This document shows positions 33,617 to 43,573 of a stretch of DNA of 64,000 bases, one piece after another. Every line of letters begins with the position of its first letter. Positions within the stretch are counted from its first letter, which is position 1. The position numbers and the translations under genes are program-made. The DNA comes from Pseudomonas sp. Irchel 3A7 (GTDB lineage Bacteria > Pseudomonadota > Gammaproteobacteria > Pseudomonadales > Pseudomonadaceae), in NCBI RefSeq assembly GCF_900187565.1, contig NZ_FYED01000007.1, positions 1-64,000 on the forward strand, written 5' to 3'. The notes under the pieces were generated by a model that worked only from the letters and a program-made list of their open reading frames with translations, was not told where the DNA came from and ran no database searches.

Positions 33617-36327
33617 ATGACCTGACCCCCGATCAAACTCAGCTCTCTGCCAGTTGGGCCGCTGTTTATGAAGGCGCCGGTCAGGCGCTGGACTGGATTG
33701 GCCAGACACGCGGCAATGCACCGCGCCTAGACAGCGAAGCCGATAACCTGAACATCCGCCTGCACCGCGCCCGCAACCTGGCTCAAAGCCTCGGTCGTGT
33801 GGCCTGCACGCCGATGACCATTGGCTTTTTCGGCTTGTCTCAGGCCGGCAAGTCCTACCTGATTTCGGCCCTCGCCGCCGGTCAGAACGGCAAGCTGGAA
33901 ACCGAGTTCGGCGACCAGCGCCTGGACTTCATCAAGCACATCAACCCGGTGGGTGGCGGCAAGGAGGCCACCGGCCTGGTAACGCGCTTCAGCCGTCGGG
34001 CGGCGATAAGTCAGGACAATGACTTCCCGGTAGAACTCTCGCTGTTCAAGGAAATCGAGCTGGCGAAGATTCTCGCCAACGCCTGGTTCAAGGATTTCGA
34101 CCTTGAACGGATTTCCTACGAGATCGATGAAGAGCGCATCCAGCGCGTGCTCAAACCGTTCGAAGGCCGCGAAACCGGCCCGCTGCAAACAGGGGTCAAT
34201 GCTGACGATCTGGTGTCGCTGTGGGATTACCTGCGCGACAACTTCCGCAACTCGGTGAAGAAACTTGAGCACCTGTACTGGCCCAGAGCGTTGCAATTGG
34301 CGCCACGCCTGAATTTCCAGGAACGGGCCGAACTGTTTTCGATTCTCTGGGGTGAGCAACGCGAGTTGACGCGCGTGTACCAGCAATTGGCCGGCGCGTT
34401 GCACAAGCTGGGTCTGCCAGAGACCGTGTTCGCACCGTTGAAGGCCTTGGTGAGTTTCGAAAACGACACCTACAGCCAGCGCGACAGCATCATGAACGTC
34501 GATATCCTCGAACGCTTCGGCAGCCCGCTGGACTTGCCGATCGATGTTCGACCGCTGGTTGGCGATCGCCTGCAAAACAGTCAGGCGATTGCGGTCGCGC
34601 AACTGGCGGCACTGACCGCCGAAATGACGTTCCGCCTGGTCGAAGCGCCAGTGGATGACATCGTCAATCAGGTCGACCTACTGGACTTCCCCGGTTATCG
34701 CGGCCGCCAGAAACTGCACGAGATCGCCGACTCCAACGACCCGCAATCCACCACCAAGGACAACTCCGTTTCCCAGCTGATTCTGCGCGGCAAGGTCGCC
34801 TACCTGTTCGAACGCTACACCGACAACCAGGAAATGAACGCACTGGTGGTCTGCACAAGCTCAACCAAGCAGAGCGACGTCAACGACGTGGGGCCGGTGC
34901 TGACCCGATGGATCGAAAAAACCCAGGGCGCCGACTCGGCTGCTCGCAGCAAGCGCGACACCGGCCTGATCTGGGCGCTGACCATGCTTGACCTGCGCAT
35001 TACCAACTCCCTGAGCCTGACACCTGATCAGTACGACGAGAGCTGGAACGGCATGGTCAAGCTGACCATGCTGGAGCGTTTCGGCAGCCTGAGCTGGATG
35101 AACGACTGGGCCGGCACACCATTCCAGAACACCTACCTGGTGCGCAAACCGCGTATGGACGCGGCATTTATCGGGCAGGACGCGACCGGTGCGGAAACCG
35201 GCCTCAATGTCATTTATCAGGAACGTGTCAACGCGCTGGGCACCAGCTTCGCCAGCAACGCTCTGGTGTGCAAACACATCAAGAACCCGGTCAACGCCTG
35301 GACAGAAATGCTGCGCCACGATGACGGTGGCATCAGCCACTTCAGCGGCAGTTTCAAAGGCGTGGCCAATATCGAATTCAAATTGCAGCGCATCCGCGAG
35401 CAATTGAGCGAGTGCCTCGAAGGCCTGACCACTCACGGCCTGAGCACCTGGTACCACGCTGACGACGACAGCGCCGCAGCCGCTAAGAAAGCCAAGGCGC
35501 AAATGATTCTGACGGGCCTGGGTCGTCGGCCGGCGGTACTTGGCGAACTGATCGATCAACTCGATATGCCGAGCGAAGAGGTGCGCGACCTGTACCTCAG
35601 CGGCGTGTACGAGACCGATGACGAGCCGGCCGTGAACGAAGAACCGGTCGCCCCGACACCGAGCCAGAGCCTTTACGGCAACGACGCCGGTTTCGATTTC
35701 GATTTCGGTGACGACCAGAGCCCCGACAGCACGCCAGCGAGCAACAAAACCGGCACCCCGGCGCCCGAACTGCAAAGCAATGAGCATCGCTTCGCCAAAG
35801 CGGCCTTCAAGGCCTGGATCGCGCACCTGCGGGAACTGACCACCCGGCAAAGCCTGCTCAACCTGCTGGGGCTGGAAAAGGCCTTGCTGGAAGCGGTGGT
35901 CGATGAATTGATCACCGCCGGCTATCGCCAGGACTTGCCGGGGCAACTGAGCCGCGCCGTCCTCAAGCGAGCACAAAGTGGCGCGCGGCGCGATCAACTG
36001 GTCGAGCGCCAGGTACTGGAAGTGCAACGTGTGCTGCGCGATTTCGTGTCCTGGTTCGGCTACCTCCAGAAGCCGGTGAACGAGCGTCCGAACAGCCGCA
36101 CCGGAGCCAAGGCGCCTTTGTTTTCGTTCTACACCGACATTGGCCCGGGCCAAGTGCCCGTACTGCCGGCGCAACCGTCGAATCAGGCGCAACGGTACCT
36201 GGGCGACTGGCTCTCGGGCCTGGCCTACATCACGCAGGACAATGCCGGCCATGGTGCCGGACGTGAAATCACCCCTGAACAGAACGAACGGCTGGGCCAA
36301 GTGCTCACAGCCTTCGCAGCGAGATAA
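33613..36327 (+). CDS. srfC: SrfC-like putative virulence factor with P-loop
   Basis: A 904-residue protein. A GTPase-like P-loop GLSQAGKS lies at 74-81 and a DxxG-type motif in VDLLDFPGYRGRQ near 355-367, with a long helical remainder and an acidic, low-complexity stretch around 680-715 (DFDFDFGDDQS-like). The layout suits a large dynamin-like or septin-like GTPase. The family (Virul_Fac/SrfC) is described in Enterobacteria next to SrfB, and reports from Xenorhabdus treat SrfABC as a tripartite toxin. No signal peptide. It is followed after 3 bp by the next gene. Confidence 0.85.
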   Translation: MNDLTPDQTQLSASWAAVYEGAGQALDWIGQTRGNAPRLDSEADNLNIRLHRARNLAQSLGRVACTPMTIGFFGLSQAGKSYLISALAAGQNGKLETEFGDQRLDFIKHINPVGGGKEATGLVTRFSRRAAISQDNDFPVELSLFKEIELAKILANAWFKDFDLERISYEIDEERIQRVLKPFEGRETGPLQTGVNADDLVSLWDYLRDNFRNSVKKLEHLYWPRALQLAPRLNFQERAELFSILWGEQRELTRVYQQLAGALHKLGLPETVFAPLKALVSFENDTYSQRDSIMNVDILERFGSPLDLPIDVRPLVGDRLQNSQAIAVAQLAALTAEMTFRLVEAPVDDIVNQVDLLDFPGYRGRQKLHEIADSNDPQSTTKDNSVSQLILRGKVAYLFERYTDNQEMNALVVCTSSTKQSDVNDVGPVLTRWIEKTQGADSAARSKRDTGLIWALTMLDLRITNSLSLTPDQYDESWNGMVKLTMLERFGSLSWMNDWAGTPFQNTYLVRKPRMDAAFIGQDATGAETGLNVIYQERVNALGTSFASNALVCKHIKNPVNAWTEMLRHDDGGISHFSGSFKGVANIEFKLQRIREQLSECLEGLTTHGLSTWYHADDDSAAAAKKAKAQMILTGLGRRPAVLGELIDQLDMPSEEVRDLYLSGVYETDDEPAVNEEPVAPTPSQSLYGNDAGFDFDFGDDQSPDSTPASNKTGTPAPELQSNEHRFAKAAFKAWIAHLRELTTRQSLLNLLGLEKALLEAVVDELITAGYRQDLPGQLSRAVLKRAQSGARRDQLVERQVLEVQRVLRDFVSWFGYLQKPVNERPNSRTGAKAPLFSFYTDIGPGQVPVLPAQPSNQAQRYLGDWLSGLAYITQDNAGHGAGREITPEQNERLGQVLTAFAAR

Positions 36328-36330
36328 GCA

Positions 36331-37353
36331 ATGCCAATTCGTGTCGACCTGCTCGCGTTAGAGCCCAATGTGCCTGGCCAGGCCCGCCTCACTTTGAAGA
36401 AATGGCAGGGTGGCGAGCAACAGTTGGAGTTTTCCATTCAGCGCAACCAGGACGGTTTTTACCTTCAGGACCACAAGGCCTGGAGCAACCATCCATTCTG
36501 GTTCAAGGTCTCGCGTTTCAACCTCACGGCCGACGGCGAAGCTTTGGAAACGCAGGTCGGCCCGGACGTGGTCGACCCGCTACTGGAAGGCGTCGCCAAT
36601 TCGCAATTCCAGATCGAACTGCGCGAACAGAGCCTCGGTCATGCCGATAAAGGCGTGGTTCGCCCAGGCGTTGGTTTGCTGCCGTCCACGGCCGGCGGCC
36701 AGACACGCTCGACTTACGGCGGTGCCGAACTGACGGCGCCGAGCACACCGGCACCGGAGATCGTGGAGATCCCGGATCTGCCTGAACTGACCCTGTCCAC
36801 CGCCGAACCAGAAATGGAGTTGGAGTCGGTGCTCACCGAGCCCGCCTACGCGCCGCCTCCGGCACCGGTGAAAAAAAGCAACAAAGGCCTGATCGGTCTG
36901 TTGATTGTGGTGTTGCTGCTGGCGGCTGGCGCCGGATTCTGGTTCTACAAACGCACCCCGGCCCCTGCGGTTGCAGCCACTCCCGCCGCACCCGCCGGCG
37001 CCGACGCTCAGGCCTGCACCCTCGACAGCATGAACAGCCTGCCCGAACTGACCTTCGTCCAGACCTGCATCAAGGCGGCACCCGACAGTGCCAAATTGCT
37101 GGAGATCATCAACCAGGCCAAAGCCAGCAAGCACTGCGGCGTCGCCCAGCGCCTGTACGCCAACCGTGCCCAGGCCGGTGACGCGCTGATCGCCAACGCC
37201 TATGCCCGCGAATACGACCCGAAATACCTGAAGGCCAGCGAGTGCTTCCCGGCCGCGGACAACGCCACCGCCGCCTACTGGTATGAAACCATCCTCACCC
37301 AGGACCCGAACAACGCCGAAGCCAAGCAGCGCTTCGAGGAGTTGCAGAAGTGA
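36331..37353 (+). CDS. Bitopic membrane protein of the srf locus
   Basis: A 340-residue protein. Residues 1-125 look like a compact beta-rich cytoplasmic domain (VDLLALEP, LEFSIQRNQDGFYLQDH, WFKVSRF). A Pro/Glu-rich linker leads to a membrane helix at 187-206 (LIGLLIVVLLLAAGAGFWFY). The periplasmic C-terminus is helical with Cys residues and a TPR/Sel1-like ending (AAYWYETILTQDPNNAEAKQ). It shares topology with SrfA and the last vWA protein of the locus. No family recognised. It overlaps the next gene by 4 bp. Confidence 0.65.
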   Translation: MPIRVDLLALEPNVPGQARLTLKKWQGGEQQLEFSIQRNQDGFYLQDHKAWSNHPFWFKVSRFNLTADGEALETQVGPDVVDPLLEGVANSQFQIELREQSLGHADKGVVRPGVGLLPSTAGGQTRSTYGGAELTAPSTPAPEIVEIPDLPELTLSTAEPEMELESVLTEPAYAPPPAPVKKSNKGLIGLLIVVLLLAAGAGFWFYKRTPAPAVAATPAAPAGADAQACTLDSMNSLPELTFVQTCIKAAPDSAKLLEIINQAKASKHCGVAQRLYANRAQAGDALIANAYAREYDPKYLKASECFPAADNATAAYWYETILTQDPNNAEAKQRFEELQK

Positions 37354-39344
37354 TGCGTTCGCCCCTGAGTCGATTCCTGCTGAGCGGTGCCGCATTACTC
37401 GCGCTGTGCATCAGCCCGCTGTCCCAGGCCGATGACAAACCGCTGATCCAGGCCGGTAAAAAGACCCTGTTCCAACGCGTGCTGACCACGCCGGGCTGCA
37501 AAGTCAGCCCGACGGCGGGCGGTGCGGCAGGCGACGCACAACCAGTCTTCAGCCGCTTTTATGTGTACGAGCGCGCCCAAGCGAATAACGCCGAGTGGCT
37601 GAAAGTCGGCCCCGACAGCTACGGCAAAACCATTGGCTGGCTGCCTGCCAGCTGCACCACCGACTGGAAGATGCAGCTGACGCTGGCCTTCACCAACCCG
37701 GCCAACCGCGACCGACTGCTGTTTTTCAAGGACCGTGCCACCGTCGAGGGCATTCTTGATGCACCGGACCCGGTCAGCAAAGTCGCGCCGCTGCGGGCCA
37801 CGCTGAAAAAGGGCCAGCAAGCACCGGGCGTACTGGCTGAAGAACCTGAATACTTCGTCGACCTGCAAAAGCAGTTCTACCTGCTGCCGGTGCTCAGCGG
37901 CGAAGAAGTCATGACCGAAAGCGGTTTCCGCACGCGCCTGCTCAATGTCGCCTCCGTCAGCAAGCCGGATGACAAGAACGTGAAGGGTGGTGCTGCAAAC
38001 AGCGCGGCCAGCGCCAAGGAAGCCGAAGAGAAGAAGGCCAACCAGCTGAAGGAATTCAGCGCGGCCGTGGTATTTGTCATCGACTCGACGATCTCGATGG
38101 ACCCCTACATCGACCGCACCCGCGAGGCGATCCGCAAGGTTTACCAGAAGATCGAAGCTCAGAATCTCGGTAAGCAGGTCAAGTTCGGCCTGGTGGCTTT
38201 CCGCTCCAACACCCAGGCGGTACCGGGGCTGGAATACACCACCAAGATGTACGCCGACCCGACGCAGGTGAAAGACAGCGCCGACTTTTTCGCCAGGATC
38301 AAAGACCTCAAACAGGCCACCGTGTCGAGCAGCAGCTTCGATGAGGACTCGTTTGCCGGCGTCATGGAGAGCATCGACAAAGTCGACTGGAACCAGTTCG
38401 GCGCACGCTACGTGGTGCTGATCACCGATGCGGGCGCCATCGAAGGCGACGACAAGCTGTCGAAGACCGGATTGAACGCCGCGCAGGTGCGTATCGAAGC
38501 CGCCAACCCGGGCGTAGCGATTTACACCCTGCACCTGAAAACCCCGGCCGGAACCAAGGATCACGCCAAGGCCGAGGCGCAGTACAAGGACCTGTCGACC
38601 TACCCGGGCACCAACACTTCGCTGTACTACCCGGTGAACGCTGGCGATGTGCAGGAATTCGGGCGCAAGGTCGACGCACTGGCCGGGGCGATTACTACAC
38701 AGGTCAAAGCTGCCTACATGGGAGAAGACGCCATTGGCAGTGCGGCGAACGCCAAGCAGGACCCGGCCGAGAAAAAGATGCTCGAAGACGCGGCGCTGAT
38801 CGGCCACGCCATGCAACTCGCCTATCTGGGCGAGAAGACCAACAGCAAAGCCCCGCCCGTGTTCAAGGCATGGATCACCGACCGCGACCTGATCAAGCAA
38901 AACATCCCGACCACCGACGTACGGGTGCTGCTGACCAAGTCACAGCTCAGCGACTTGAGCGACGTGATGAAGCAGATTCTCGATGCCGCCAACGAAGGCC
39001 TGATTTCGCCGACGGACATGTTCAACCGCCTGCGCTCGGTGGCGGCGACCATGGGCGCCGATCCCAATCAGCTCAAACAGAACAGCAACGCCAAACTGGC
39101 GGACATGGGCGTCCTCGGTGAATACCTCGAAGACCTGCCCTATCAGAGTGAAGTGCTGAACCTGGATGAAGAGACCTGGAAGAGCTGGGATGGTCTGGCG
39201 CAAGAAAAATTCATCCGCACGCTGAACACCAAACTGCGGCATTACCAGCGTTACAACGCCGATGTAGATCGCTGGGTAGCTTTGGCCAAAGACAGCGATG
39301 CGCGGGACAACGTCTACCCCGTGCCACTGGAAATGATGCCTTAA
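37350..39344 (+). CDS. Secreted vWA protein resembling the periplasmic region of PpkA
   Basis: A 664-residue protein with a signal peptide (RFLLSGAALLALCISPLSQA). The segment GKKTLFQRVLTTPGCKV, FSRFYVYERAQANNAEWLKVG, IGWLPASC..DWKMQLTLAFTNP and DRLLFFKDR matches the extracytoplasmic half of the T6SS kinase PpkA as I remember it. A vWA domain follows, with MIDAS VIDSTISMD (about 243-251). The kinase domain and membrane anchor of PpkA are absent. The start may be the GTG at 37350 or the ATG three bases later. It should act in the periplasm with the TagQRST-like proteins encoded next. Confidence 0.8.
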   Translation: MMRSPLSRFLLSGAALLALCISPLSQADDKPLIQAGKKTLFQRVLTTPGCKVSPTAGGAAGDAQPVFSRFYVYERAQANNAEWLKVGPDSYGKTIGWLPASCTTDWKMQLTLAFTNPANRDRLLFFKDRATVEGILDAPDPVSKVAPLRATLKKGQQAPGVLAEEPEYFVDLQKQFYLLPVLSGEEVMTESGFRTRLLNVASVSKPDDKNVKGGAANSAASAKEAEEKKANQLKEFSAAVVFVIDSTISMDPYIDRTREAIRKVYQKIEAQNLGKQVKFGLVAFRSNTQAVPGLEYTTKMYADPTQVKDSADFFARIKDLKQATVSSSSFDEDSFAGVMESIDKVDWNQFGARYVVLITDAGAIEGDDKLSKTGLNAAQVRIEAANPGVAIYTLHLKTPAGTKDHAKAEAQYKDLSTYPGTNTSLYYPVNAGDVQEFGRKVDALAGAITTQVKAAYMGEDAIGSAANAKQDPAEKKMLEDAALIGHAMQLAYLGEKTNSKAPPVFKAWITDRDLIKQNIPTTDVRVLLTKSQLSDLSDVMKQILDAANEGLISPTDMFNRLRSVAATMGADPNQLKQNSNAKLADMGVLGEYLEDLPYQSEVLNLDEETWKSWDGLAQEKFIRTLNTKLRHYQRYNADVDRWVALAKDSDARDNVYPVPLEMMP

Positions 39345-39354
39345 AGAGACGCCG

Positions 39355-40056
39355 ATGCTCGATATCAAGAACCTGCTGGTGCGCCGTGGTGAAGGCGCAC
39401 ACGCCCATCACGTGCGACTGCCGCACTTGCAGGTCGGCGCCGGGGAGATCCTCGCCATCACCGGCGAGAGCGGCAGTGGCAAAAGCACGTTGCTCGAAGC
39501 CATCGGCCTGTTGCTCGCGCCGGTGGAGCTCGAGTACTTTCGGCTGGGCCCGACGCACGCTCAGGATATCGCCCAACTGCTGGCCACTGACAACCAGCCT
39601 GCTCTTGCAGCGGTGCGTTCGCGGCATTTGGGATTCATTTTGCAGAGTGGCGGCTTGCTTCCGTTCCTGAGCGTGCGGGACAACATCAGCCTGCCGCGCC
39701 GTTTGCTCGGGATGCCCGCAAAAAGCGATCACATCGACCACGCCGTTGACGTGTTGCGCCTGCAAGGGTTGCTGGACAAACAACCTCAGGCGTTGTCGAT
39801 CGGCGAACGCCAACGTGTTGCCTGCGTTCGGGCAATTGCCCATGAACCGCTGCTGCTGTTGGCCGACGAGCCGACCGCCGCACTCGACCCTCACGGTGCC
39901 CGGCGTTTGTTCGAGTTGCTCCTGAGCCTGGTGTCGAGCATGGGCCTGAGTGCGCTCGTTGTATCCCATGACTGGGCTTTGTTGAAGGATTTCGGCTTGC
40001 CGCGACTCGGCGCTACCAGCCATCAGGGGGAGACTCTGTTTGAACCGATGGACTGA
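39355..40056 (+). CDS. ABC transporter ATPase, TagT/LolD-like
   Basis: A 233-residue ATPase with Walker A GESGSGKS (37-44), signature LSIGERQRVACVRAIAHEP, Walker B LLLLADEPTAALD and switch His in VVSHDW. The LolD/MacB subfamily pairs with FtsX-type permeases and powers mechanical work on periplasmic partners. Position after a PpkA-like vWA gene and before an FtsX permease and an FGE protein equals TagT. It overlaps the permease gene by 17 bp. Confidence 0.88.
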   Translation: MLDIKNLLVRRGEGAHAHHVRLPHLQVGAGEILAITGESGSGKSTLLEAIGLLLAPVELEYFRLGPTHAQDIAQLLATDNQPALAAVRSRHLGFILQSGGLLPFLSVRDNISLPRRLLGMPAKSDHIDHAVDVLRLQGLLDKQPQALSIGERQRVACVRAIAHEPLLLLADEPTAALDPHGARRLFELLLSLVSSMGLSALVVSHDWALLKDFGLPRLGATSHQGETLFEPMD

Positions 40057-41263
40057 TCGCTTGCGCCTGCTGGGCTCACTGGCGTTGCAAGACCTCTGGC
40101 ACGACCGCAAGGTCTCGCTGTGCATCGCCGCCTCCCTGGTGGCGGTGATCGCGCCGTTGTTGTTGCTGTTCGGGCTCAAACACGGGGTGGTCAGCCAGTT
40201 GCAGGACGAACTGCTGCGCGATCCGCGCAATCTTGAAGTGAAGATGCTCAGCAACGGCAACTACGACACTGCCTGGATCGAGCGTTTGCGCCAGCGCCCC
40301 GAGACCGGTTTTGCCCTCGGACAGACCCGCTCGCTCAATACCCAGGCTGATCTGCTGATCGGCATGCAACGGTTTGTCGAAGGCGCGGAAATCATCGCCA
40401 CTGAGCCCGGCGATCCCCAACTGAACCTGGCGTCACTCAACCCCGTCGGCAATCAAGTGATCCTCAGCGCCAGCGCAGCGCAACGCTTGCAGGCCAAGGC
40501 AGGCGACAGCGTGCAGCTGCGGGCGTTGCGCCGTCTGGAAGGTGTCAATGAACGCGGCGAGATGACGCTGACGGTACTGACCGTGCTCGACGGTGCCCGC
40601 TTTGGTCGCGCTGCCGGGTTTGTCGCCCCGCCGCTGCTGCTGGATCTGGAGCGTTTTCGCGACGGTTATCAGGTCAGTGAGTTCGGTGTGACCACCGGTA
40701 AACCTCAGGGTAATTTACAACCGCTGTATGCCCGCGCCCGCGTATATGCACGCGACATCGATCAGGTCGCATCGCTGGAGCACTGGCTCAACGAACAACA
40801 CATCGAAACGTCGAGTCGACTGGCCGATATCGACAACGTCAAAGCCATCAACCATGTGCTGGGGTTGATCTTCGGTGTGATCGCCGCGGCGGCACTGATC
40901 GGCTGCGTGGCATCAATGGTCGGCGCATTCCTGGCCAACATCGATCGTAAACGCAAAAGCCTGGCAGTCCTGCGTCTGCTGGGTTTCAAACGCAGGTCCG
41001 TTGGCGGTTTCGTGGTCCTGCAAGCGCTGGTGCTGAGCCTGGCCGGCTACATTGGCGGGCTGGGATTTTATGCCGTGGGCAGTCATTTGTTCGACTACCT
41101 GCTCGGCAGCAGCAAAACCACCGGCACCTTCGCTTGCCACATCACTGTTTGGCATGGCCTGGCCGCCCTGCTCCTGACCTTCTTGGTCGCTGCACTGGTG
41201 GCCATGATCGGCGCCCTGAGAGCCATCAAAATCCAACCTGCGGAGAGTCTGCGTGAGCTATAA
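40040..41263 (+). CDS. FtsX-type ABC permease, TagS-like
   Basis: A 407-residue permease starting with TTG at 40040 (GGGGGAG 7 nt upstream). One N-terminal membrane helix (VSLCIAASLVAVIAPLLLLFG) is followed by a large periplasmic domain (about 50-270) and three C-terminal helices (VLGLIFGVIAAAALIGCVAS; VVLQALVLSLAGYIGGLGFY; LAALLLTFLVAALVAMIGAL), the standard MacB/FtsX fold. Such permeases signal across the membrane rather than move small solutes. It ends ESLREL, overlapping the FGE gene by 11 bp. Confidence 0.85.
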   Translation: MNRWTDRLRLLGSLALQDLWHDRKVSLCIAASLVAVIAPLLLLFGLKHGVVSQLQDELLRDPRNLEVKMLSNGNYDTAWIERLRQRPETGFALGQTRSLNTQADLLIGMQRFVEGAEIIATEPGDPQLNLASLNPVGNQVILSASAAQRLQAKAGDSVQLRALRRLEGVNERGEMTLTVLTVLDGARFGRAAGFVAPPLLLDLERFRDGYQVSEFGVTTGKPQGNLQPLYARARVYARDIDQVASLEHWLNEQHIETSSRLADIDNVKAINHVLGLIFGVIAAAALIGCVASMVGAFLANIDRKRKSLAVLRLLGFKRRSVGGFVVLQALVLSLAGYIGGLGFYAVGSHLFDYLLGSSKTTGTFACHITVWHGLAALLLTFLVAALVAMIGALRAIKIQPAESLREL

Positions 41264-42797
41264 ACGTTTTGGCTTGCTGTTGCCCCTGAGCCTCGGCTAC
41301 TTGCTCGACGCCTCGGCGGCGGGCTGGGAAGAGAAGTATTACAACCCGATGCCCGAGGCTGGCGACGTCGTGCTGCCGATGCCCTGCGAAGGTTCGATGG
41401 TATTTCGCAAGGTATTCATTCCGGTCGCCGGTCCGCTGGATGACTACCCCATCAACATCGGTCAGGACGGCGCGGAATACGGCTATGTCGAACAGACCCG
41501 CCCGACCTTTATCGCCGGCAGTTTCACCGGGGCCAAGAACGACAAATCCCGTTACTACCTGATGGCCAAGTACGAGATGAGTCAACTGCAATACGCCGCG
41601 CTGACCGAAGCAACCTGCCCCACCGCCGCCACCAAGATGCGCTTGCCGCAAACGGCGGTGAGCTGGGTGCAAGCCATCGAGGCCGCCGACAAGTACAACC
41701 TGTGGCTGCGCAAAAACGCCGCCGGCAAGCTGCCCAGGGAAGACGGCGCGCAAGGCTTTCTGCGCCTGCCAACCGAAGTCGAGTGGGAGTTCGCCGCACG
41801 CGGCGGGCTGGAAGTCGGTGCTGCTGAATTCCGCGACATGCACTACCCGATGCCAGAAGGCATCAACGCCTACGAGTGGTTTAGCGGAGCGCAATCGTCC
41901 AACGGCAAAGTGCAATTGACCGGTCTGCAAAAGCCCAACCCGCTGGGCCTGCATGACATGCTCGGTAACGTCGACGAAATGATGTTCGAGCCGTTTCGCC
42001 TGAACAAACTCGACCGCCAGCACGGTCAGGCCGGTGGCTACGTCGTCCGTGGCGGAAACTACCTGACTGCGCAGGCCGACCTTCGTACTGCATTACGTAA
42101 GGAGGAACCGTATTACAATGCCGAAGGCCAGGTGAAAAACAAGACCACCGGCCTGCGACTGGTGCTGGTCTCCCCGACCCTCACCTCTCGCGAACGAGTC
42201 GCCAGCATCGAAAGCAGCTGGAAGAAACTCGGTACCGGCAGCAAGGAAACCGAATCCGCCGACAAAGGCACCGTGCAATCGCTGAACAGCCTCGCCTCGG
42301 GCGTCGAAGACAAAGTACTCAAGGAAAAGCTCCAGACCCTGGAGAACCAACTGCGCGCCAGCAACCAGCAGCAGGAAGAAACCCGCGACCAGGCGATCCG
42401 CGCCAGCCTCAACCTGGGTGCGTTCCTGTGCACCAAGATGCTCGACGACGGCCAGTACGTGGACTTCCTGCAAAAAAACTACAAGCTCAACTGTGAAAGC
42501 GCAGACAAAGATGCCAGTTGCGACATGCGTAAAGGCAAGCTCGACGAGCAAAAGGATCGCCTGCACAAACTCAGCCGTTACTACGCCAGCAGCCTGGTGG
42601 AATCGGCTACCTTGTACGGCCAGCCACTGCTTGAAACACAAGTCCCGGTGATGGAAGAAATCATCACACGCAACAAACAGCTGCAAGACCTCAAACCTTA
42701 CCTGCGCACTCACTGGGCCAATCAGAAAGCGTTCCTGCAAAAGCAGAAAATCGACACTGTAGCCTGGCTGACCAGCTGCAAAACCGTCACTCAATAA
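41253..42797 (+). CDS. FGE/SUMF1-like periplasmic protein, TagR-like, with coiled-coil tail
   Basis: A 514-residue protein from a GTG at 41253 with a signal peptide (FGLLLPLSLGYLLDASAA). Residues 50-310 follow the formylglycine-generating enzyme fold: YLMAKYEMSQLQYAAL, VSWVQAIEAADKYNLWLR, LRLPTEVEWEFAARGG, NPLGLHDMLGNVDEM and VVRGGNYLT. The paired catalytic cysteines of true FGE near the C-terminal RGGS region are not visible, so this is probably a non-catalytic binding domain, as proposed for TagR. Residues 315-514 are helical with four Cys (CTKM, NCESADKDASCDM, SCK). TagR is shorter, so the tail is an addition. Confidence 0.82.
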   Translation: MSYKRFGLLLPLSLGYLLDASAAGWEEKYYNPMPEAGDVVLPMPCEGSMVFRKVFIPVAGPLDDYPINIGQDGAEYGYVEQTRPTFIAGSFTGAKNDKSRYYLMAKYEMSQLQYAALTEATCPTAATKMRLPQTAVSWVQAIEAADKYNLWLRKNAAGKLPREDGAQGFLRLPTEVEWEFAARGGLEVGAAEFRDMHYPMPEGINAYEWFSGAQSSNGKVQLTGLQKPNPLGLHDMLGNVDEMMFEPFRLNKLDRQHGQAGGYVVRGGNYLTAQADLRTALRKEEPYYNAEGQVKNKTTGLRLVLVSPTLTSRERVASIESSWKKLGTGSKETESADKGTVQSLNSLASGVEDKVLKEKLQTLENQLRASNQQQEETRDQAIRASLNLGAFLCTKMLDDGQYVDFLQKNYKLNCESADKDASCDMRKGKLDEQKDRLHKLSRYYASSLVESATLYGQPLLETQVPVMEEIITRNKQLQDLKPYLRTHWANQKAFLQKQKIDTVAWLTSCKTVTQ

Positions 42798-42831
42798 CAA
42801 CGCGTCAACACCGTTACGTAGGAGTTTCACC

Positions 42832-43569
42832 ATGTCGCGCAGCCTTTGGACTCGCTTCAAGCTACAGATCGCATTCGTAGTCGCCAGCAGCCTGCTAATG
42901 ACCGGTTGCGCCAACACCGGCAGCTCCATGCTCGGCGAGGGCGAAGGCGACGGTGCCGACCCGCGCCTGACCCAGGGCAATGACGCAGAGTTCTTCAGCA
43001 AGTCCGGATACCAGGCCTGCGCCGTCGGCGCCGGTGTCGGCATCCTCGCTTGCGCGCTGTCCAACAGCAGCAACAAAACCGTGTGCGTCATCGCCGCCGG
43101 TATTACCGCGTGTGGCGTGGCCATGGGCGCGAACTATTACCTGGACCAACGTCGCGCCGAATACGCCGACACCGCCACCCGCTTGGCGAAGATGAACAGC
43201 GACGTCGAACAAGACACGCAGAACGTGATCGCCCGGACTGCGACCGCTCAGCAAGTGATCAATGATGACCATGCGCAAATTGCCCAGATCAAAAAGGACA
43301 TCGCCAACAAGAAAGTCGACAAGAGCAGGGCTCAGGCGCAAATCGCCGGGATTGACTCGGACATCGCACGCCTGCGCAAAGACCTTGCCAACATGCGTAC
43401 CAAGGTCACCGAGTACCGCAAAGTGGCAGACGCCGAGCGTTCACAAGGCACCAGCGCCGAGATCCGACAGGTGGACATGAACATTCAGAGAATGAACCAG
43501 AAAGTCGTCAGCCTGCAGAAGGAAGTCGACGCCCTGTACAGCCAACGCTCCGCAATCACCCTGGGTTAA
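42832..43569 (+). CDS. Coiled-coil lipoprotein, TagQ-like position
   Basis: A 245-residue lipoprotein with lipobox LLMTGC. After a glycine/acidic linker comes a small hydrophobic segment (ACAVGAGVGILACALS; VIAAGITACGVAMGANYYLDQRRAEYA) and then a long coiled coil (110-245) rich in K, D, Q and R. The start at 42832 has TAGGAG 8 nt upstream. In T6SS loci TagQ is the outer-membrane lipoprotein that follows tagR, and this gene occupies the same place. The coiled coil could span the periplasm. Confidence 0.75.
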   Translation: MSRSLWTRFKLQIAFVVASSLLMTGCANTGSSMLGEGEGDGADPRLTQGNDAEFFSKSGYQACAVGAGVGILACALSNSSNKTVCVIAAGITACGVAMGANYYLDQRRAEYADTATRLAKMNSDVEQDTQNVIARTATAQQVINDDHAQIAQIKKDIANKKVDKSRAQAQIAGIDSDIARLRKDLANMRTKVTEYRKVADAERSQGTSAEIRQVDMNIQRMNQKVVSLQKEVDALYSQRSAITLG

Positions 43570-43573
43570 GCAC

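Noticed and set aside
34861..36300. 479-codon frame opposite srfC, and similar long frames opposite the vWA gene (37,395-38,900)
   Set aside because: These are antisense to coding sequence with strong third-position GC bias, which produces long shadow frames in Pseudomonas.
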